Shown here in pieces: positions 1 through 8,525 of a stretch of 64,000 nt of DNA. The stretch is taken from the NCBI RefSeq assembly GCF_029868745.1, contig NZ_JARWOP010000381.1, forward strand, positions 50,538 through 114,537, given 5' to 3'. The DNA comes from Nocardia wallacei (lineage in GTDB: Bacteria; Actinomycetota; Actinomycetes; Mycobacteriales; Mycobacteriaceae). Position 1 is the stretch's first letter. Every line of letters begins with the position of its first letter. A program made the position numbers and the translations under genes. Below the pieces are notes generated by a model. That model saw only the letters and a program-made list of their open reading frames with translations, was not told where the DNA came from and searched no databases.

Positions 1-391
1 CGGTCCAGAAACCGAACGAGACACCGGCGATGATCTGGCCTTTGGAATCGCGAGCGGGGCTGATCCGACGAAGGCGTGTTCGGGTGGTTTCGATCTCTTT
101 GCTGATGAACGCGTGGGCTTCGCCGTTGATCGAGGGAATCATGAACCAGGGGATCTTGCGGCGCGCTTCGTCGGCATGTTGGGTCAGTTCGCGATCGATC
201 GCGTTGCGCAGCATGACCTCGACGTACGCGAAGGTCTCCATGCATGCAGCGGAGATTGCCGCATTCCAGGCATACAACTCGAGCGCTTTATCGACGTCGC
301 CGCCGCTCTCGTCCAAGTACGGAGCCAACCGCTCACTGGTGAACAGTGAAACGAGGTTCTTACGCGCGGCAGCGCGAGCAACTGCGGTCAC
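1..391 (-). CDS. Abi family protein (Abi_2-like), 3' end outside window
   Basis: This is an open frame on the minus strand that enters from the left edge, so only the N-terminal ~130 residues are visible. The start is probably the GTG at 389-391; an in-frame stop lies a little further upstream. The visible protein carries the Abi-like signature: LYAWNAAISAACMETFAYVE followed by VMLRNAIDREL, then PWFMIP and, at the edge, AGVSFGFW. Family members are linked to abortive phage infection, but many actinobacterial copies have no tested role. Codon use is less GC-biased than in neighbouring genes, which would fit an accessory gene. No partner gene is visible. The family call is from motif memory and is fairly confident; the defence role is inference. 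Confidence 0.6.
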   Translation of the reverse strand, partial: MTAVARAAARKNLVSLFTSERLAPYLDESGGDVDKALELYAWNAAISAACMETFAYVEVMLRNAIDRELTQHADEARRKIPWFMIPSINGEAHAFISKEIETTRTRLRRISPARDSKGQIIAGVSFGFWT

Positions 392-837
392 AACGAGGAT
401 GCTATCGTGATTAGCGAACGCCCCAGGCCGCCTCTACGCGACGTATGCGACCTGGGGCTCCTTGCTGTCTGGAGCGCGATACCTCCCGTTGACCCATCTC
501 GTGCTGCTGTGCATCTGCAACCTCTTCTCTGCGGTACCTACGCGAGATTATCGGCGAAAGCTCCTGCGGGGCAGCGTTGTCCCACTCGTGGTGTGGAACG
601 ACGACTTCCGTTGGTCCACAGCAACGATGTCGCCATCCGAAGTGGCGGAACTGTCGCGGCGGAGGTCAGGAGCGAGCTACGACAGATCAGTTGAGAACCG
701 ATACCGGCGTACCAACCGAGGATTCTCCCCCACCGGTCTCACGACGCTTGCGAGGACACGGGTGGGCCCGGTGCTGGAGGCTCGAGGGTCAGGTGGTTCT
801 GTCAGATGTGGCGGTCAACGGAAGAGAGCGAGTGCCG
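392..837. other. Gene-free stretch between the Abi-like gene and the carboxylesterase
   Basis: Short frames cross this stretch on both strands, but none shows a recognisable domain, a good ribosome site or actinobacterial codon bias. It probably holds the two divergent promoters. No RNA gene or repeat was recognised. Confidence 0.4.
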
Positions 838-2319
838 GTGAGTTTCGAGGCGGAGATCCGTACGACCGCAGGAGGAGTGCGTGGGAAGTGGCAGGGCGCG
901 GTCGCGGTGTTCAGAGGCATCCCCTATGCCCAGCCGCCTGTCGGGCCCCGGCGCTTCGCGGCTCCTGTTGCGGTGCGGGCGTGGGATGGAGTGCGGGATG
1001 CGTTCGAGTTCGGGCCGCCCGCGCCACAGGCAGGGTCGACGGTCGCGCATGACGGGAATTGCTTGACCCTGAATGTCTGGTCCCCCGACCTCGGTCCGGC
1101 CGGATTGCCGGTAATGGTGTGGATTCACGGCGGCGCGTACCGGGAGGGCAGCTCCGGCAATCCGCACTACGACGGCGCCACGCTCGCCGCGGCCGGGGTG
1201 GTCATGGTCAGCCTGAACTATCGCGTCGGTGTGGAGGGCTTCGCGCACATAGCCGGTGCCCCGGACAACCGCGGCATTCTCGATCAAGCCCTGGCGCTGC
1301 GCTGGGTGCAGGACAATGTCACCGCGTTCGGTGGGGATCCGGGGCGGGTGACCGTGTTCGGCCAGTCGGCAGGCGCGGGGTGCGTTGCGGCGCTGCTCGC
1401 AATGCCCAAGGCGCAGGGGCTGTTTCAGCGTGCGATCGCGCAGAGTGTTCCGGGCACGTACTTCTCCGCGGGGCTGGCCGCAGCGATCTCGACAAGGATC
1501 GCCGAGGAGGCGGGGGCCCGCGCGACCGTCGACGACCTGGCGCGCGTGGACTCACATGCGCTGGTCGGCGCGTCGGATGCGGTGCTCCGGCGAATGCCGT
1601 CGCTGGTCGACTCGTGGGGTCCTATGGCGCTGACACCGACGCCGTTCTCCCCCGTGGTCGACGGGGATGTGCTTCCCTGCGCGCCGTGGCGGGCGCTGGC
1701 GAACGGCAGCGTGCGAGGCGTCGAACTGCTCATCGGTCATACCCGCGACGAATACCGGTTGTTCAATCCTCTGCGTGGCCGGGAGGTTGCCGACGACCAG
1801 GTGACCACTGCCCTGCGGCATCTCGCTCCTCGGCCGGACGGGCCGGGCGACTACCGTGCCGTCTACGCCGAGTCCACTCCCGCGCAGCTGTACGAAACCG
1901 TCCACGCCGACTGGCTGTTTCGTATGCCGAGCCTGCACCTGGCCGACGCCCATGCCACCGGCGGCGGGCCGACCTGGGTCTACGAACTCTGCTGGAGCTT
2001 CAACGAGGTGGAGGGCTCCTCGCACTGCCTCGATTTTCTCCTGGTGTTCGGCACACTCACCCCGGCCGAGGTCCGAACTCATCCCGCTGCCCATCCGACC
2101 GCGGCCGGCGAAATCCGTCAGGTCGCCCATGCCATGCGCACCGACTGGCTGGCCTTCGCTACGACGGGCAACCCCGGGTGGACGCCCTACGACCCTGACG
2201 TCCGCGCGACCCGCGTGTACGCCGCCACTCCGACCACCGCGCCCTATCCCGAGGAACGTTCCCGGTTCGTTTGGGCCACACACCGATTCGACACCCTCGA
2301 CCTTCCCGGCACCGGGTAG
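838..2319 (+). CDS. Type-B carboxylesterase / para-nitrobenzyl esterase family
   Basis: This is a 493-residue alpha/beta hydrolase, the usual size for carboxylesterase type B. The open frame extends upstream to 577 but lacks homology there, so GTG 838 was chosen; it has a purine-rich GAAGAGAG about 9 nt upstream. Family marks in order are VFRGIPYAQPPVGPRRF near the N-terminus, LTLNVWSP, the oxyanion-hole IHGGAY, the nucleophile elbow GQSAG, a GHTRDEY acidic region and SSHCLDF carrying the likely catalytic His. The usual EDCL before LNVW reads GNCL here, a small departure. No signal peptide is seen, so it is probably cytoplasmic. It hydrolyses esters of unknown identity. It stands alone, with the MerR gene starting 137 nt downstream. 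Confidence 0.88.
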   Translation: MSFEAEIRTTAGGVRGKWQGAVAVFRGIPYAQPPVGPRRFAAPVAVRAWDGVRDAFEFGPPAPQAGSTVAHDGNCLTLNVWSPDLGPAGLPVMVWIHGGAYREGSSGNPHYDGATLAAAGVVMVSLNYRVGVEGFAHIAGAPDNRGILDQALALRWVQDNVTAFGGDPGRVTVFGQSAGAGCVAALLAMPKAQGLFQRAIAQSVPGTYFSAGLAAAISTRIAEEAGARATVDDLARVDSHALVGASDAVLRRMPSLVDSWGPMALTPTPFSPVVDGDVLPCAPWRALANGSVRGVELLIGHTRDEYRLFNPLRGREVADDQVTTALRHLAPRPDGPGDYRAVYAESTPAQLYETVHADWLFRMPSLHLADAHATGGGPTWVYELCWSFNEVEGSSHCLDFLLVFGTLTPAEVRTHPAAHPTAAGEIRQVAHAMRTDWLAFATTGNPGWTPYDPDVRATRVYAATPTTAPYPEERSRFVWATHRFDTLDLPGTG

Positions 2320-2456
2320 GGCTCGGTTCGGCACCGTGACCGGCTCGCCGAGCGGATGGTGTGCCGGGGAGTTGACTGTGCCGCGAGGGCATAGTTTCCA
2401 CTGGTGGGGCGGCGAGGAAGTTGCGGGGTCCGCGGAGCGCACGGGAAGGGTGGATG

Positions 2457-3185
2457 ATGGCCTGGAGTACGCGGCAGCTCGCCGCACTGGCCGGGACGAC
2501 GCTGAGGGCGGTCCGGCACTATCACGAGGTGGGCCTGCTCGACGAACCCGAGCGTGCTTCGAACGGGTACAAGCAGTACCGGACCGAGCATCTGCTGCGG
2601 CTGTTGCAGATCAAGCGGCTCAGCGATCTCGGGGTGCCGTTGGCGCAGATCGCGGCGATGGGGCGCGCGGATGAGGACCCCGATGAGGCGATCCGGGTGT
2701 TGGACGCCGAGCTGGCGGCGACCATCGAGCGGCTGCAGCGGATTCGTGCGGAACTGGCGGTCATCCTGCGGGATCGGGTACCGGCCGATGTTCCGGCCGG
2801 GTTCGGCCACCTCGCCCGGGAGCTGTCCGAATCGGACCGGTCGATGATCATGATCTACTCCCGGCTCTTCACCCCGGAGGCGATGGCGCAGCTGACCGAC
2901 ATGGTGGCGCACCGGCATCCCACCGATGACGAGTTCGATGAGCTGCCCGCCGACGCCGACGCGGCCGCGATCGGAGATCTGGCCGCGCGGATGGCGCCGG
3001 TGGTCCGCGAACTCCAGCGGCGGCACCCGTGGGCCGCCGATCCGGCCGCCTATTCCCAGCGGAGCGTCGAGGTCACCGAAGACGCGGTGGTGCAGGCGCT
3101 TCGCGACCTCTACAACCCGGCGCAGTTGCAGGTGCTGCGGCGCGTCGATGCCCTCATCGCCGAATCGGCCGACGACCATCGCTGA
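2457..3185 (+). CDS. MerR-family transcriptional regulator
   Basis: The protein has 242 residues. The N-terminal winged helix reads STRQLAALAGTTLRAVRHYH then EVGLLDEPERASNGYKQYR, and a coiled dimerisation helix follows (EAIRVLDAELAATIERLQRI). The C-terminal ~130 residues form an effector domain of the kind found in larger actinobacterial MerR proteins, with no metal-binding Cys cluster visible. ATG 2457 sits 7 nt after the GGGAAGGG ribosome site; ATG 2454 is an alternative. Only 16 nt separate it from the S9 peptidase, so the two probably form one operon, and the regulator may control its own transcript. The inducer cannot be deduced. Confidence 0.85.
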   Translation: MAWSTRQLAALAGTTLRAVRHYHEVGLLDEPERASNGYKQYRTEHLLRLLQIKRLSDLGVPLAQIAAMGRADEDPDEAIRVLDAELAATIERLQRIRAELAVILRDRVPADVPAGFGHLARELSESDRSMIMIYSRLFTPEAMAQLTDMVAHRHPTDDEFDELPADADAAAIGDLAARMAPVVRELQRRHPWAADPAAYSQRSVEVTEDAVVQALRDLYNPAQLQVLRRVDALIAESADDHR

Positions 3186-3201
3186 CCCGGAGGAGCCGGA
3201 C

Positions 3202-5115
3202 ATGACGACATCGAAGAGTAGAGCCCTGCCCGAGCTGGTCGCCGTCGAGGAGTTCTTCGCCGATCCGGAGTTCTCCGGGGCGTCGATCTCACCGGACGGC
3301 ACCCGCATCGCCTACCGCGCCCCCGCGCACGGGCGGCGGAATGTGTGGGTGCGCGGGATCGACGAGGACCACGAGGACGCAGTCTGCGTCACCCACGATG
3401 CGCGGCGCGGCATCACCAGTTACTACTGGACCGACGATCCGCGCTGGCTGCTGTACCTGCAGGACACCGACGGCAACGAGGATTGGCATCTGTACCGGGT
3501 GGACCTCGAAGCGCCGGACGAGCCTGCCGTGGACCTGACGCCCCTGGCGCCCGGCTCGCGCGTGTTCGGCGCCGAGCCATCCGCCGCGGTCCCGGGGACC
3601 GTGCTCGTGTGGATGAACAAGCGCCCCCACTTCATCGACGCGTTCCGTATCGATGTCGCCCGCGGGACGACCACGCCGCACCTCGAACAGAGCGAACCGG
3701 GTGCGACCGTCCTGCTGGACCGTAGCGATCGACCGGCCTTCGCTTCGCAGCTGGCCGAAGACGGTGTCTTTCAGTTCTTTACGATCGACCCGAGCACCGG
3801 CGAGAAGCACCCGCTACTTCGTGTCGGGGGCGCTGAGCATCCGATGGGTGCGCAGCCACAGCTGGTGACGCCGGACGGACAAGGCCTGCTGCTCGGCGCC
3901 TATCAGGATTCCGTCGATCTGCGGCTGATCCGCGTCGACCGCGAGACCGGGCAGCAGACCGTTGTCGCGGCCGTTCCGGGGCACAGTCTCGACATCACCG
4001 GCATGATGGCTCCGGGCGTACTGCCGCCCACCGTATTCCTCAGTCGTCGGACCGGAGAGGTCCTCGCGGCGCGTTTCGTCGGCGACCGGCCCCGGATCGA
4101 GGTGGTGGACCCGCACTTCGCCGAGGTCTACGCCGCTCTCGCGCAACTCTCCGACGGCGTGCTCGGCACATTGTCGTCGGACGAGTCCGAACAACGCTGG
4201 GTGGCGACCTTCATCCATGACCGCGACCCGGCGGTGACCTGGTTCTACGACCACGCGACGGGACGGAGCCGGCAGCTGTTCCGTGCCTATCCGCGGCTGG
4301 ACCCGGCGGTGCTGGCACCGATGACCGCGGTCGAATTCCCGGCGCGAGACGGGTTGCCGCTGCACGCTTTCCGCGCCCTGCCGGTCGGTGTCGAACCCCG
4401 GAACCTGCCGCTGGTGTTGCTCGTACACGGCGGGCCCTGGGCACACGACACGTGGGGCTACGACCCGCTGGTGCAGTTCCTCGCCAACCGCGGCTACGCG
4501 GTGCTGCAGGTCAATTTCCGCGGCTCGACCGGCTACGGGAAGCGGCACACCACCGCCGCGATCGGTGAGTTCGCCGGGGCCATGCACGACGACCTCATCG
4601 ATGCCGCCGACTGGGCGGTGGCCGAGGGGTTCGCCGACCCGCAGCGGATCGGCATCATGGGCGGTTCCTACGGTGGCTACGCCGCCCTCGTCGGCGTCAC
4701 CGTCACCCCCGGCTACTTCGCCGCCGCCGTCGACTACGTGGGTATCTCCGATCTGGCGAACTTTCTGCGGACACTTCCGCCGTTCACCCGGCCCTACAAC
4801 GTCAACAGTTGGTACCGCTACGTCGGCGACCCCGAGGACCCCGACCAGGAAGCCGATATGCGCGCCCGCTCTCCCCTCACCATGGCGGATCGGATTCGTA
4901 CGCCGCTACTGGTTGCCCAGGGCGCCAACGACGTTCGTGTGGTGCAGGCCGAATCCGACAATATCGTTGCCTCGCTGCGCGACCGCGGTATCCCGGTCGA
5001 ATATCTCGTCGCCGAGGACGAGGGCCACGGTTTCGCGAATCCGGAGAACCAGATCCGGCTCTACCGTGCCGTCGAGCGGCACTTCGCCCGGCACCTGGGC
5101 GGCCGCGCGGAATGA
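3202..5115 (+). CDS. S9-family (prolyl oligopeptidase / acylaminoacyl peptidase) serine peptidase
   Basis: This 637-residue protein has an N-terminal beta-propeller (to about residue 370) and a C-terminal alpha/beta hydrolase domain. The catalytic triad is readable: Ser489 in GGSYGGY, Asp577 in GANDVRVV and His609 in EGHGFANP. The segment LLVHGGPWAHDTWGYDP is the typical S9 oxyanion region. It would cleave short peptides or acyl-peptides in the cytoplasm; no export signal is present. ATG 3202 follows CGGAGGAGC at good spacing. It is probably co-transcribed with the MerR regulator just upstream. The exact substrate is unknown. Confidence 0.9.
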   Translation: MTTSKSRALPELVAVEEFFADPEFSGASISPDGTRIAYRAPAHGRRNVWVRGIDEDHEDAVCVTHDARRGITSYYWTDDPRWLLYLQDTDGNEDWHLYRVDLEAPDEPAVDLTPLAPGSRVFGAEPSAAVPGTVLVWMNKRPHFIDAFRIDVARGTTTPHLEQSEPGATVLLDRSDRPAFASQLAEDGVFQFFTIDPSTGEKHPLLRVGGAEHPMGAQPQLVTPDGQGLLLGAYQDSVDLRLIRVDRETGQQTVVAAVPGHSLDITGMMAPGVLPPTVFLSRRTGEVLAARFVGDRPRIEVVDPHFAEVYAALAQLSDGVLGTLSSDESEQRWVATFIHDRDPAVTWFYDHATGRSRQLFRAYPRLDPAVLAPMTAVEFPARDGLPLHAFRALPVGVEPRNLPLVLLVHGGPWAHDTWGYDPLVQFLANRGYAVLQVNFRGSTGYGKRHTTAAIGEFAGAMHDDLIDAADWAVAEGFADPQRIGIMGGSYGGYAALVGVTVTPGYFAAAVDYVGISDLANFLRTLPPFTRPYNVNSWYRYVGDPEDPDQEADMRARSPLTMADRIRTPLLVAQGANDVRVVQAESDNIVASLRDRGIPVEYLVAEDEGHGFANPENQIRLYRAVERHFARHLGGRAE

Positions 5116-5133
5116 TCATGCTCGACCCTAGAT

Positions 5134-5150
5134 TGCTAGCATGCTAGCAT
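5134..5150 (+). promoter_or_regulatory. Double palindrome overlapping a predicted leaderless -10 box
   Basis: Two tandem copies of the self-complementary octamer TGCTAGCA (5134-5141 and 5142-5149) form one 16-bp palindrome. The hexamer TAGCAT at 5145-5150 fits an actinobacterial -10 (TANNNT) and lies 7 nt before the GTG of the small RHH gene, which lacks a Shine-Dalgarno site. The likely reading is a leaderless promoter with an autoregulatory operator on its -10 region. Binding by the RHH product is inference. Confidence 0.6.
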
Positions 5151-5157
5151 CGGCCGG

Positions 5158-5328
5158 GTGGGCGACGAGGATGTGAAGCAGTTCAACGTCTACCTGCCGA
5201 TCGGGTTGATCAAGCAGGTGAAGATTCGGGCCATCGAATCGGGGATGTCGCTGTCGGCGCTGGTCGCTGCGGCGCTGCGGGCCTATCTCGACGTTTCCCA
5301 CCAGCAGCCGGAGACGGAGAAGGATTGA
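5158..5328 (+). CDS. Small ribbon-helix-helix DNA-binding protein
   Basis: The 56-residue product starts at GTG 5158. After a short N-terminus, KQFNVYLPIGLIKQVKI gives the antiparallel strand and first helix of the RHH (CopG/Arc) fold, and SLSALVAAALRAYLD gives the second helix. RHH proteins bind palindromic operators as dimers and often repress their own operon. Here a double palindrome lies directly on the predicted promoter. The stop codon is 1 nt before the ATG of the VOC gene, so the two are translationally coupled. RHH proteins are also antitoxins, but no toxin follows; the partner is a VOC protein. Confidence 0.72.
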   Translation: MGDEDVKQFNVYLPIGLIKQVKIRAIESGMSLSALVAAALRAYLDVSHQQPETEKD

Positions 5329-5329
5329 T

Positions 5330-5671
5330 ATGACGACCGAAGGCATCGAGGCCGTGTTCCTGGAGACCCACAACTGGGGGAAGACCGCGAGGTTCCTCCA
5401 AGGATTGGGGTTCGAGGTCGAATTCGAGACCGACCACAACTCGGGCCAGTTTCGTAACAGTGACGGTCCCTATGTATTCGTGGCGGAGGTGGCGCCCACG
5501 CAGGAGCCGCGCGTGCAGTTGGTGTTGAAGGCCGAAAGTACCGATCAGCGGCCGGGCGACGATGTCGAGATCGTCTCCGAGTTCGAGCAGACCCATTTCG
5601 GGACTCAGGAGATGACGGTGCGGGATCCGGACGGCCGATTGTGGAGCCTGCAGGCTCCGGGGAAGCAGTGA
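5330..5671 (+). CDS. VOC (glyoxalase/bleomycin-resistance) superfamily protein
   Basis: This 113-residue single-module protein has the beta-alpha-beta-beta-beta pattern of the vicinal-oxygen-chelate fold: EAVFLETHNWGKTARFLQ, GFEVEFETDH, YVFVAEV, then a C-terminal TVRDPDGRLWSLQ, which is very typical of VOC C-termini. Members chelate metals or sequester drugs, and substrate cannot be read from sequence. The ATG lies 1 nt after the RHH stop and the next gene overlaps by 4 nt, so the three genes form a tight operon. Confidence 0.82.
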   Translation: MTTEGIEAVFLETHNWGKTARFLQGLGFEVEFETDHNSGQFRNSDGPYVFVAEVAPTQEPRVQLVLKAESTDQRPGDDVEIVSEFEQTHFGTQEMTVRDPDGRLWSLQAPGKQ

Positions 5672-6525
5672 CCGCCGTGCCCGCCGACGCTCAGCCCGAC
5701 CACACGGCCGTGCGTACCGCGCTGTGGCGTGCGGTGCACCTCCGAAGTGATTCGCCGCCTTATGTTTTCGAGGACGAGGTCGGGCTGCGCCTCGCCGAGC
5801 CCGAGGACGGCTGGCAGGAGCGCCCGGACATGGATCCGGTGCTGACCGCCCCGATGCGGGCGGGGATCCTGTCCCGCGCTCGTTTCATCGAAGATCTCGT
5901 CGCCGCACAAGCCGACCTCGGGGTCGATCAGTACGTGCTGCTCGGCGCGGGTCTGGACACCTTCGCGCAGCGCCGTCCCGCACTGGCCGAACGTCTTACG
6001 GTGTTCGAGGTCGATCAGCCGGGTCCGCAGGCGTGGAAGCGGCGGCGGCTCGGGGAACTCGGCTTCGCGATACCGCCGTGGCTGCGGCTGGTGCCGGTGG
6101 ATTTCGAGACGGACTCCTGGTGGGATCGGCTGACCGACGCGGGTTTCGATCCGGGGCGACCGGCGGTCGTCGCGTCCACCGGCGTCAGCATGTACCTCAC
6201 CCGGGACGCGAATATCGCTACCCTGCGGGAGATTTCACGGCTCGCCCCGGGATCGACGCTGGCCACGACGTTCATGGTGCCGATCGACCTCGTCGGCCCG
6301 GACGAGCAGCGGCTGCGCGGGTTCGCCGAACAGGGCGCCCGTTCCTCCGGCACACTGTTCATCAGTTTCTTCACGCCCGCGGAGATGCTCAACCTGGCCA
6401 AGGAAGCGGGTTTTCCCGCCGCCCGCCACGTCGCGCCGGACGAGCTGATCGACCGCTATTTCGCCGATCGGCCCGACGGCCTGCGGCCCGCGCAGTCCGA
6501 GCAGATCCTGGTGGCCACCACCTGA
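5668..6525 (+). CDS. SAM-dependent methyltransferase, LCMT/PPM-like (actinobacterial TIGR00027 type)
   Basis: The protein has 285 residues. The N-terminus reads TALWRAVHLRSDSPPYVFED, typical of the large mycobacterial/nocardial S-adenosylmethionine-dependent methyltransferase family related to leucine carboxyl methyltransferase. SAM motif I is YVLLGAGLDTFAQRRP and the acidic ribose contact is VFEVDQPG. GTG 5668 overlaps the VOC stop by 4 nt (GTGA). The methyl acceptor is unknown. It ends the RHH-VOC operon, so a modifying role on the VOC ligand is possible but only inferred from context. Confidence 0.85.
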   Translation: MTAVPADAQPDHTAVRTALWRAVHLRSDSPPYVFEDEVGLRLAEPEDGWQERPDMDPVLTAPMRAGILSRARFIEDLVAAQADLGVDQYVLLGAGLDTFAQRRPALAERLTVFEVDQPGPQAWKRRRLGELGFAIPPWLRLVPVDFETDSWWDRLTDAGFDPGRPAVVASTGVSMYLTRDANIATLREISRLAPGSTLATTFMVPIDLVGPDEQRLRGFAEQGARSSGTLFISFFTPAEMLNLAKEAGFPAARHVAPDELIDRYFADRPDGLRPAQSEQILVATT

Positions 6526-6527
6526 AT

Positions 6528-6635
6528 TCACCGGTCCGGGGTGTCGGTCAAGCAGATCACGGTCTGCTGGCCGGTGGCGACAAGTGCCTTGTCGGCGGCG
6601 AATCCACAGCAGGCTGGGGGCGCCGTGTCGCGCAC
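6528..6635 (-). other. Possible short gene or 3' gene remnant beside the recombinase
   Basis: A minus-strand frame with actinobacterial codon choice runs from about GTG 6635 to a TGA at 6528-6530. It encodes about 35 residues with a PPACCGFAADKALVATG core. Upstream codon use in the same frame degrades quickly, as expected for a truncated gene, and no family was recognised. Chance coding-like sequence is a real alternative. Confidence 0.2.
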
Positions 6636-6727
6636 ACCGGTCCGGATGCGTCGGTGCTGTGGCGAATAGGTAAACGCCGCATGCGGTTTCGCCGTCGGAG
6701 GCCCTATGCGCGGTACTGTGACCGACG

Positions 6728-7954
6728 ATGAACCCACCACTCGATTCCCTCGCCGCCGAGAGCGCGGCCGTGGCCGTGCCCGAGGCCGTGCACACCGAAC
6801 TCCGCCGCGGCGTGCGCAGTGTGCTCGTGGATATCGCGGCGTTGCGGCTGGTGCGGGAGCGGTTCGACGACGAGCAGGCCGGCGCGCTGCGACGGTATCT
6901 GGAGGCGTCGCAGTCACCGAACACGGTGCGTGCCTATCGGTCCGACTGGATCGGGTGGTCGGCCTGGTGCGCGGCCGAGGAACGGCAGGCGTTGCCCGCG
7001 GACCCGCTGGATGTGGCGGTGTATCTCGCGGCCGCGGCCGATACCCGCAAGCCGGGCGGCGAGTGGGCGTTCAGCGCCGCGACCCTGGAGCGCAAGAGTG
7101 CCGCGATCGCGGCCGTGCACGCCGCGAACGGCTTGCCCTCCCCCACCCGCACCGACGTCGTCCGCCTGACTCTGCGCGGCATCCGGCGGACCCGCCGCAC
7201 TCAGCCCAATCGCAAACGGCCCGTCCTGCTGCACACTCTGGAGCAGCTCCTCGACGGCCTGCCCACACCCGGCTGGCCGACCGAACCGGCCCGTCGCCGC
7301 GATGCCCTGGTGCTGCTCGTCGGTTTCGCGGGAGCGTTGCGGCGCAGTGAGATCGCCGGGCTGCGCCTCTGCGATGTCCGCGTCGACCTCGACCACGCCA
7401 GCGGCGAACCGGTGCTGCTGATTCAGCTGCCCGCCACCAAGACCGACCCGACCGGTGCGGCGGCGCAGCGGGTGGCGCTGCCGCGCGGCAGCCGGCCGCG
7501 CACCTGCCCCGTCTGCGCCTTCGCCGACTGGACCAGGTTGCGGGAGACGCACTTTCGCCACGGCACGGGGGGTTTGCGCGCCTGGCTGGACGACCGGATG
7601 GTCACCGACAGCGGCATCCACCGCTGCCACGCCTTCACCGGGACCACTCTCACCGACCCCGACCTGCCGCTGTTCCCGACCATCTCACGGCACGGCGGTA
7701 TCGGCAACGACGCCATGTCCGGCCGTGCCGTCGCCGAACTGGTGAAACGCTACGCCGCCCGAGCCGGCCTGGATCCCGCCCTGTTCTCCGGCCACTCCCT
7801 GCGCGCCGGTTTCGCCACCCAAGCCGCCCTCGGCGGCGCCAGCGACCGCGAGATCATGCGCCAGGGCCGCTGGTCCAACCCCCGCACCGTGCACGGCTAC
7901 ATCCGCACCGCGAACCCGTTGGAGGACAACGCCGTGACGAAGCTGGGGCTGTAG
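6728..7954 (+). CDS. Tyrosine recombinase / site-specific integrase
   Basis: The protein has 408 residues. The N-terminal ~190 residues form a SAM-like core-binding domain (SPNTVRAYRSDWIGWSAWC). The catalytic domain carries Arg in ALRRSEIAGL, HxLR in SGHSLRAGFATQAALGG, and the nucleophile Tyr in RTVHGYIR near the C-terminus, so the enzyme looks intact. A Cys pair in PRTCPVCAFADW is a minor insert also seen in some actinobacterial relatives. No excisionase, tRNA or att-like direct repeat is visible nearby, so it may be an orphan or a domesticated recombinase. The start ATG has no strong ribosome site. Confidence 0.87.
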   Translation: MNPPLDSLAAESAAVAVPEAVHTELRRGVRSVLVDIAALRLVRERFDDEQAGALRRYLEASQSPNTVRAYRSDWIGWSAWCAAEERQALPADPLDVAVYLAAAADTRKPGGEWAFSAATLERKSAAIAAVHAANGLPSPTRTDVVRLTLRGIRRTRRTQPNRKRPVLLHTLEQLLDGLPTPGWPTEPARRRDALVLLVGFAGALRRSEIAGLRLCDVRVDLDHASGEPVLLIQLPATKTDPTGAAAQRVALPRGSRPRTCPVCAFADWTRLRETHFRHGTGGLRAWLDDRMVTDSGIHRCHAFTGTTLTDPDLPLFPTISRHGGIGNDAMSGRAVAELVKRYAARAGLDPALFSGHSLRAGFATQAALGGASDREIMRQGRWSNPRTVHGYIRTANPLEDNAVTKLGL

Positions 7955-8013
7955 TCGCTCATCGGGTGGAGACGGTTTCCTGGTGCCGAACCCTTACGGT
8001 CGCGCAGCGAAAG

Positions 8014-8033
8014 TACTACTATCGTCTGTAGTA
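8014..8033. promoter_or_regulatory. Inverted repeat operator upstream of the SRPBCC gene
   Basis: TACTAC-N8-GTAGTA is a perfect 6-bp inverted repeat. TACTAT at 8017-8022, inside the repeat, fits a -10 box, and the gene starts at 8053. A repressor bound here would block the promoter. The regulator is not adjacent and was not identified. Confidence 0.55.
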
Positions 8034-8052
8034 GATCATGGGAGGGTATCGG

Positions 8053-8517
8053 ATGCACACCATTACAGTCGACCGGGTGATCGCGGCACCGATCGGTGAG
8101 GTCTTCGACTGGTTCGCCGATTCACGCAACTACGCCCGCTCACCGTTCGTGCTGCGCAACCGCTGGGCCCGGCTCGGGGACGACGCACCGTACGGGGTCG
8201 GCGCGGTGCGGATCCACCTGTGGTTGATCGGATGGTTCCGCGAACGCGTCACCGCGTACAACCCACCGCACGGCTTCGACTATCTCGTCGAGCGCAGCTT
8301 TCCTCCCGCGCGCCACGAAGGCGGCAGCATGACCTTCACCGAGGCGGGCGGCGGCACGCGCATCGTGTGGAGTACCACTTCCGAACTGCCGCTTCCCTTT
8401 CCGGCCCTGAACGCCGCCGCGATGAAACTCTTCGGCCCGGTGGTCGCCAAGGCATTCGGCACAATCGTCGACACCGCCGAAGCCGCCCTCACCGATCCGC
8501 GATCCGCAGCGACCTGA
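8053..8517 (+). CDS. SRPBCC (START/Bet v1-like) family protein
   Basis: The 154-residue protein begins HTITVDRVIAAPIGEVFDWF, the classic first strand and helix of SRPBCC proteins. TFTEAGGGTRIVWSTTSE and a long C-terminal helix complete the fold. Such proteins bind hydrophobic ligands in a deep pocket. ATG 8053 was preferred to ATG 8038 because GGAGGG at 8041-8046 sits 6 nt before it. The gene is monocistronic and lies behind a perfect inverted repeat, so repressor control is likely. The ligand is unknown. Confidence 0.82.
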   Translation: MHTITVDRVIAAPIGEVFDWFADSRNYARSPFVLRNRWARLGDDAPYGVGAVRIHLWLIGWFRERVTAYNPPHGFDYLVERSFPPARHEGGSMTFTEAGGGTRIVWSTTSELPLPFPALNAAAMKLFGPVVAKAFGTIVDTAEAALTDPRSAAT

Positions 8518-8525
8518 CCACCGGT

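Noticed and set aside
577..837. N-terminal extension of the carboxylesterase frame
   Set aside because: The upstream codons have no homology and poor codon bias; a purine-rich site supports GTG 838.
5158..5671. Toxin-antitoxin system
   Set aside because: The RHH gene looks antitoxin-like, but its partner is a VOC protein and not a known toxin.
6728..7954. Integrated element around the tyrosine recombinase
   Set aside because: No tRNA, attachment-site repeat, excisionase or phage gene was found nearby.
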